5,868 bases of DNA. It comes from Clostridia bacterium. GTDB taxonomy: Bacteria; Bacillota; Clostridia; Christensenellales; Aristaeellaceae. Under the pieces are notes generated by a model, which had not been told where the DNA came from, searched no databases, and saw nothing but the letters and a program-made list of their open reading frames with translations. The DNA lies in contig WRFT01000118.1 of NCBI GenBank assembly GCA_009776385.1, positions 1 to 5,868 of the forward strand. The letters are read 5' to 3'. This document shows, piece after piece, positions 5,353 through 5,868 of this stretch (position 1 is the stretch's first letter; the number at the start of each line of letters is the position of its first letter). A program made the translations under genes and the position numbers.

Positions 5353-5868
5353 TTACTGCTTTATTCGCCGTGAGGGCCGCTTTGCCCTGTCATGCGCGTA
5401 AAGACAGGGTGACGCCTCCCCGCGCCGCCCATGGCTAAACCCCATGCGCAGGGCTTTTGCCGGGCAGGCTGAGGCGCAATCGCCGCAGCGGATGCATTCC
5501 GGGTCGGCCGGTCGTTCCGCAGGATTCACGCCCATTTTGCAAACAGCGGCGCAGACGCCGCAGTGCACGCATTGTTCACCGCAGAAACGCAGTTGATACA
5601 GGCTAATCTTATTAAATAACGAATAGATAGCGCCCAGGGGGCACAGTACGCGGCAGAAGAACCGGTATATCAGCGTACAACCCAACAAGGTCAGCGCCAA
5701 GATGACGCTCTTTAGTGAAAAAAGCCATCCGATGACGCCCCGCAGCCTTTGATCGGCTATCAACAGGGGAATGCCGCCGGTCAGCGTACCCGCAGGGCAT
5801 ATAAAACGGCAAAACGCAGGCCCGGCAGACTGCGCCGCCAGCAGCGGCAACAAGAGAACAAATACCAC
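5353..5868 (-). CDS. Membrane polyferredoxin (4Fe-4S binding, NapH/YccM-like), N-terminus outside the window
   Basis: 171 residues of the C-terminal part of a membrane electron-transfer protein. Two CxxxCP motifs, C20RFICP and C72RVLCP, follow hydrophobic segments (about 1-18 and 45-68), as in the NapH/NosR/YccM-type domain (Fer4_5). Two ferredoxin-type motifs then bind [4Fe-4S] clusters: Cys100-103-106-110 and Cys125-128-131-135 (CIRCGDCASACP). A basic tail follows. The family passes electrons between the quinone pool or flavin partners and reductases; the partner here is unknown. The frame is open to the window edge. The first codon there is GTG, but the family normally has more N-terminal membrane helix, so the gene is taken as partial. 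The downstream phosphatase-NUDIX gene is 49 bp away. A functional link to the flavodoxin relic is possible but unproven. Confidence 0.88.
   Translation of the reverse strand: MVFVLLLPLLAAQSAGPAFCRFICPAGTLTGGIPLLIADQRLRGVIGWLFSLKSVILALTLLGCTLIYRFFCRVLCPLGAIYSLFNKISLYQLRFCGEQCVHCGVCAAVCKMGVNPAERPADPECIRCGDCASACPAKALRMGFSHGRRGEASPCLYAHDRAKRPSRRIKQ

Overview
This window looks like a chromosomal segment of a low-to-mid-GC Firmicute, most likely a gut-type anaerobe of the Clostridia. That is inferred from strong AGGAGG-type ribosome binding sites, near-consensus sigma-A promoters (TTGACA, 17 bp, TATAAT), a RelB/YoeB-type toxin-antitoxin pair, a polyferredoxin-type iron-sulfur membrane protein and a flavodoxin relic. 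No rRNA, tRNA, CRISPR or insertion sequence is visible. Species cannot be named from the sequence.

Left part (1-2220, minus strand): a two-gene operon encodes a Gfo/Idh/MocA NAD(P)-dependent oxidoreductase (1005-2072) followed 22 bp later by a xylose-isomerase-like TIM-barrel sugar isomerase/epimerase (197-982), closed by a strong Rho-independent terminator (137-177). Together they suggest oxidation and isomerisation of a sugar, polyol or glycoside. The operon promoter (2183-2211) and a second, perfect-consensus promoter at the left edge (58-86), which drives a gene outside the window, carry almost the same 22-bp element at the same distance downstream of the -10 box. This points to a shared regulator and a small carbohydrate regulon.

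Middle (2212-3489): about 350 bp of non-coding or decayed DNA contains a perfect 10-bp inverted repeat, several CTCTCCG dyads and a possible frameshifted small reading frame. Next comes a compact plus-strand toxin-antitoxin operon, with its own promoter, operator dyads and terminator-like hairpin: a RelB/DinJ-type antitoxin (2655-2921) and a YoeB-type mRNA interferase (2918-3178) starting at a TTG that overlaps the antitoxin stop. Between it and the esterase lies an overlooked relic: the C-terminal half of a flavodoxin, broken by a frameshift and missing its N-terminus (3289-3485, minus).

Right part (3490-5868, minus strand): an esterase of the EstA/esterase D type, a two-domain histidine phosphatase-NUDIX fusion, and the C-terminal part of a membrane polyferredoxin running off the right edge. 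The three are co-oriented with short gaps (26 and 49 bp) and may be co-transcribed. An 18-bp near-perfect palindrome centred on AAACGTTT overlaps the end of the fusion gene just upstream of the esterase and shares its core with the left-edge operator.
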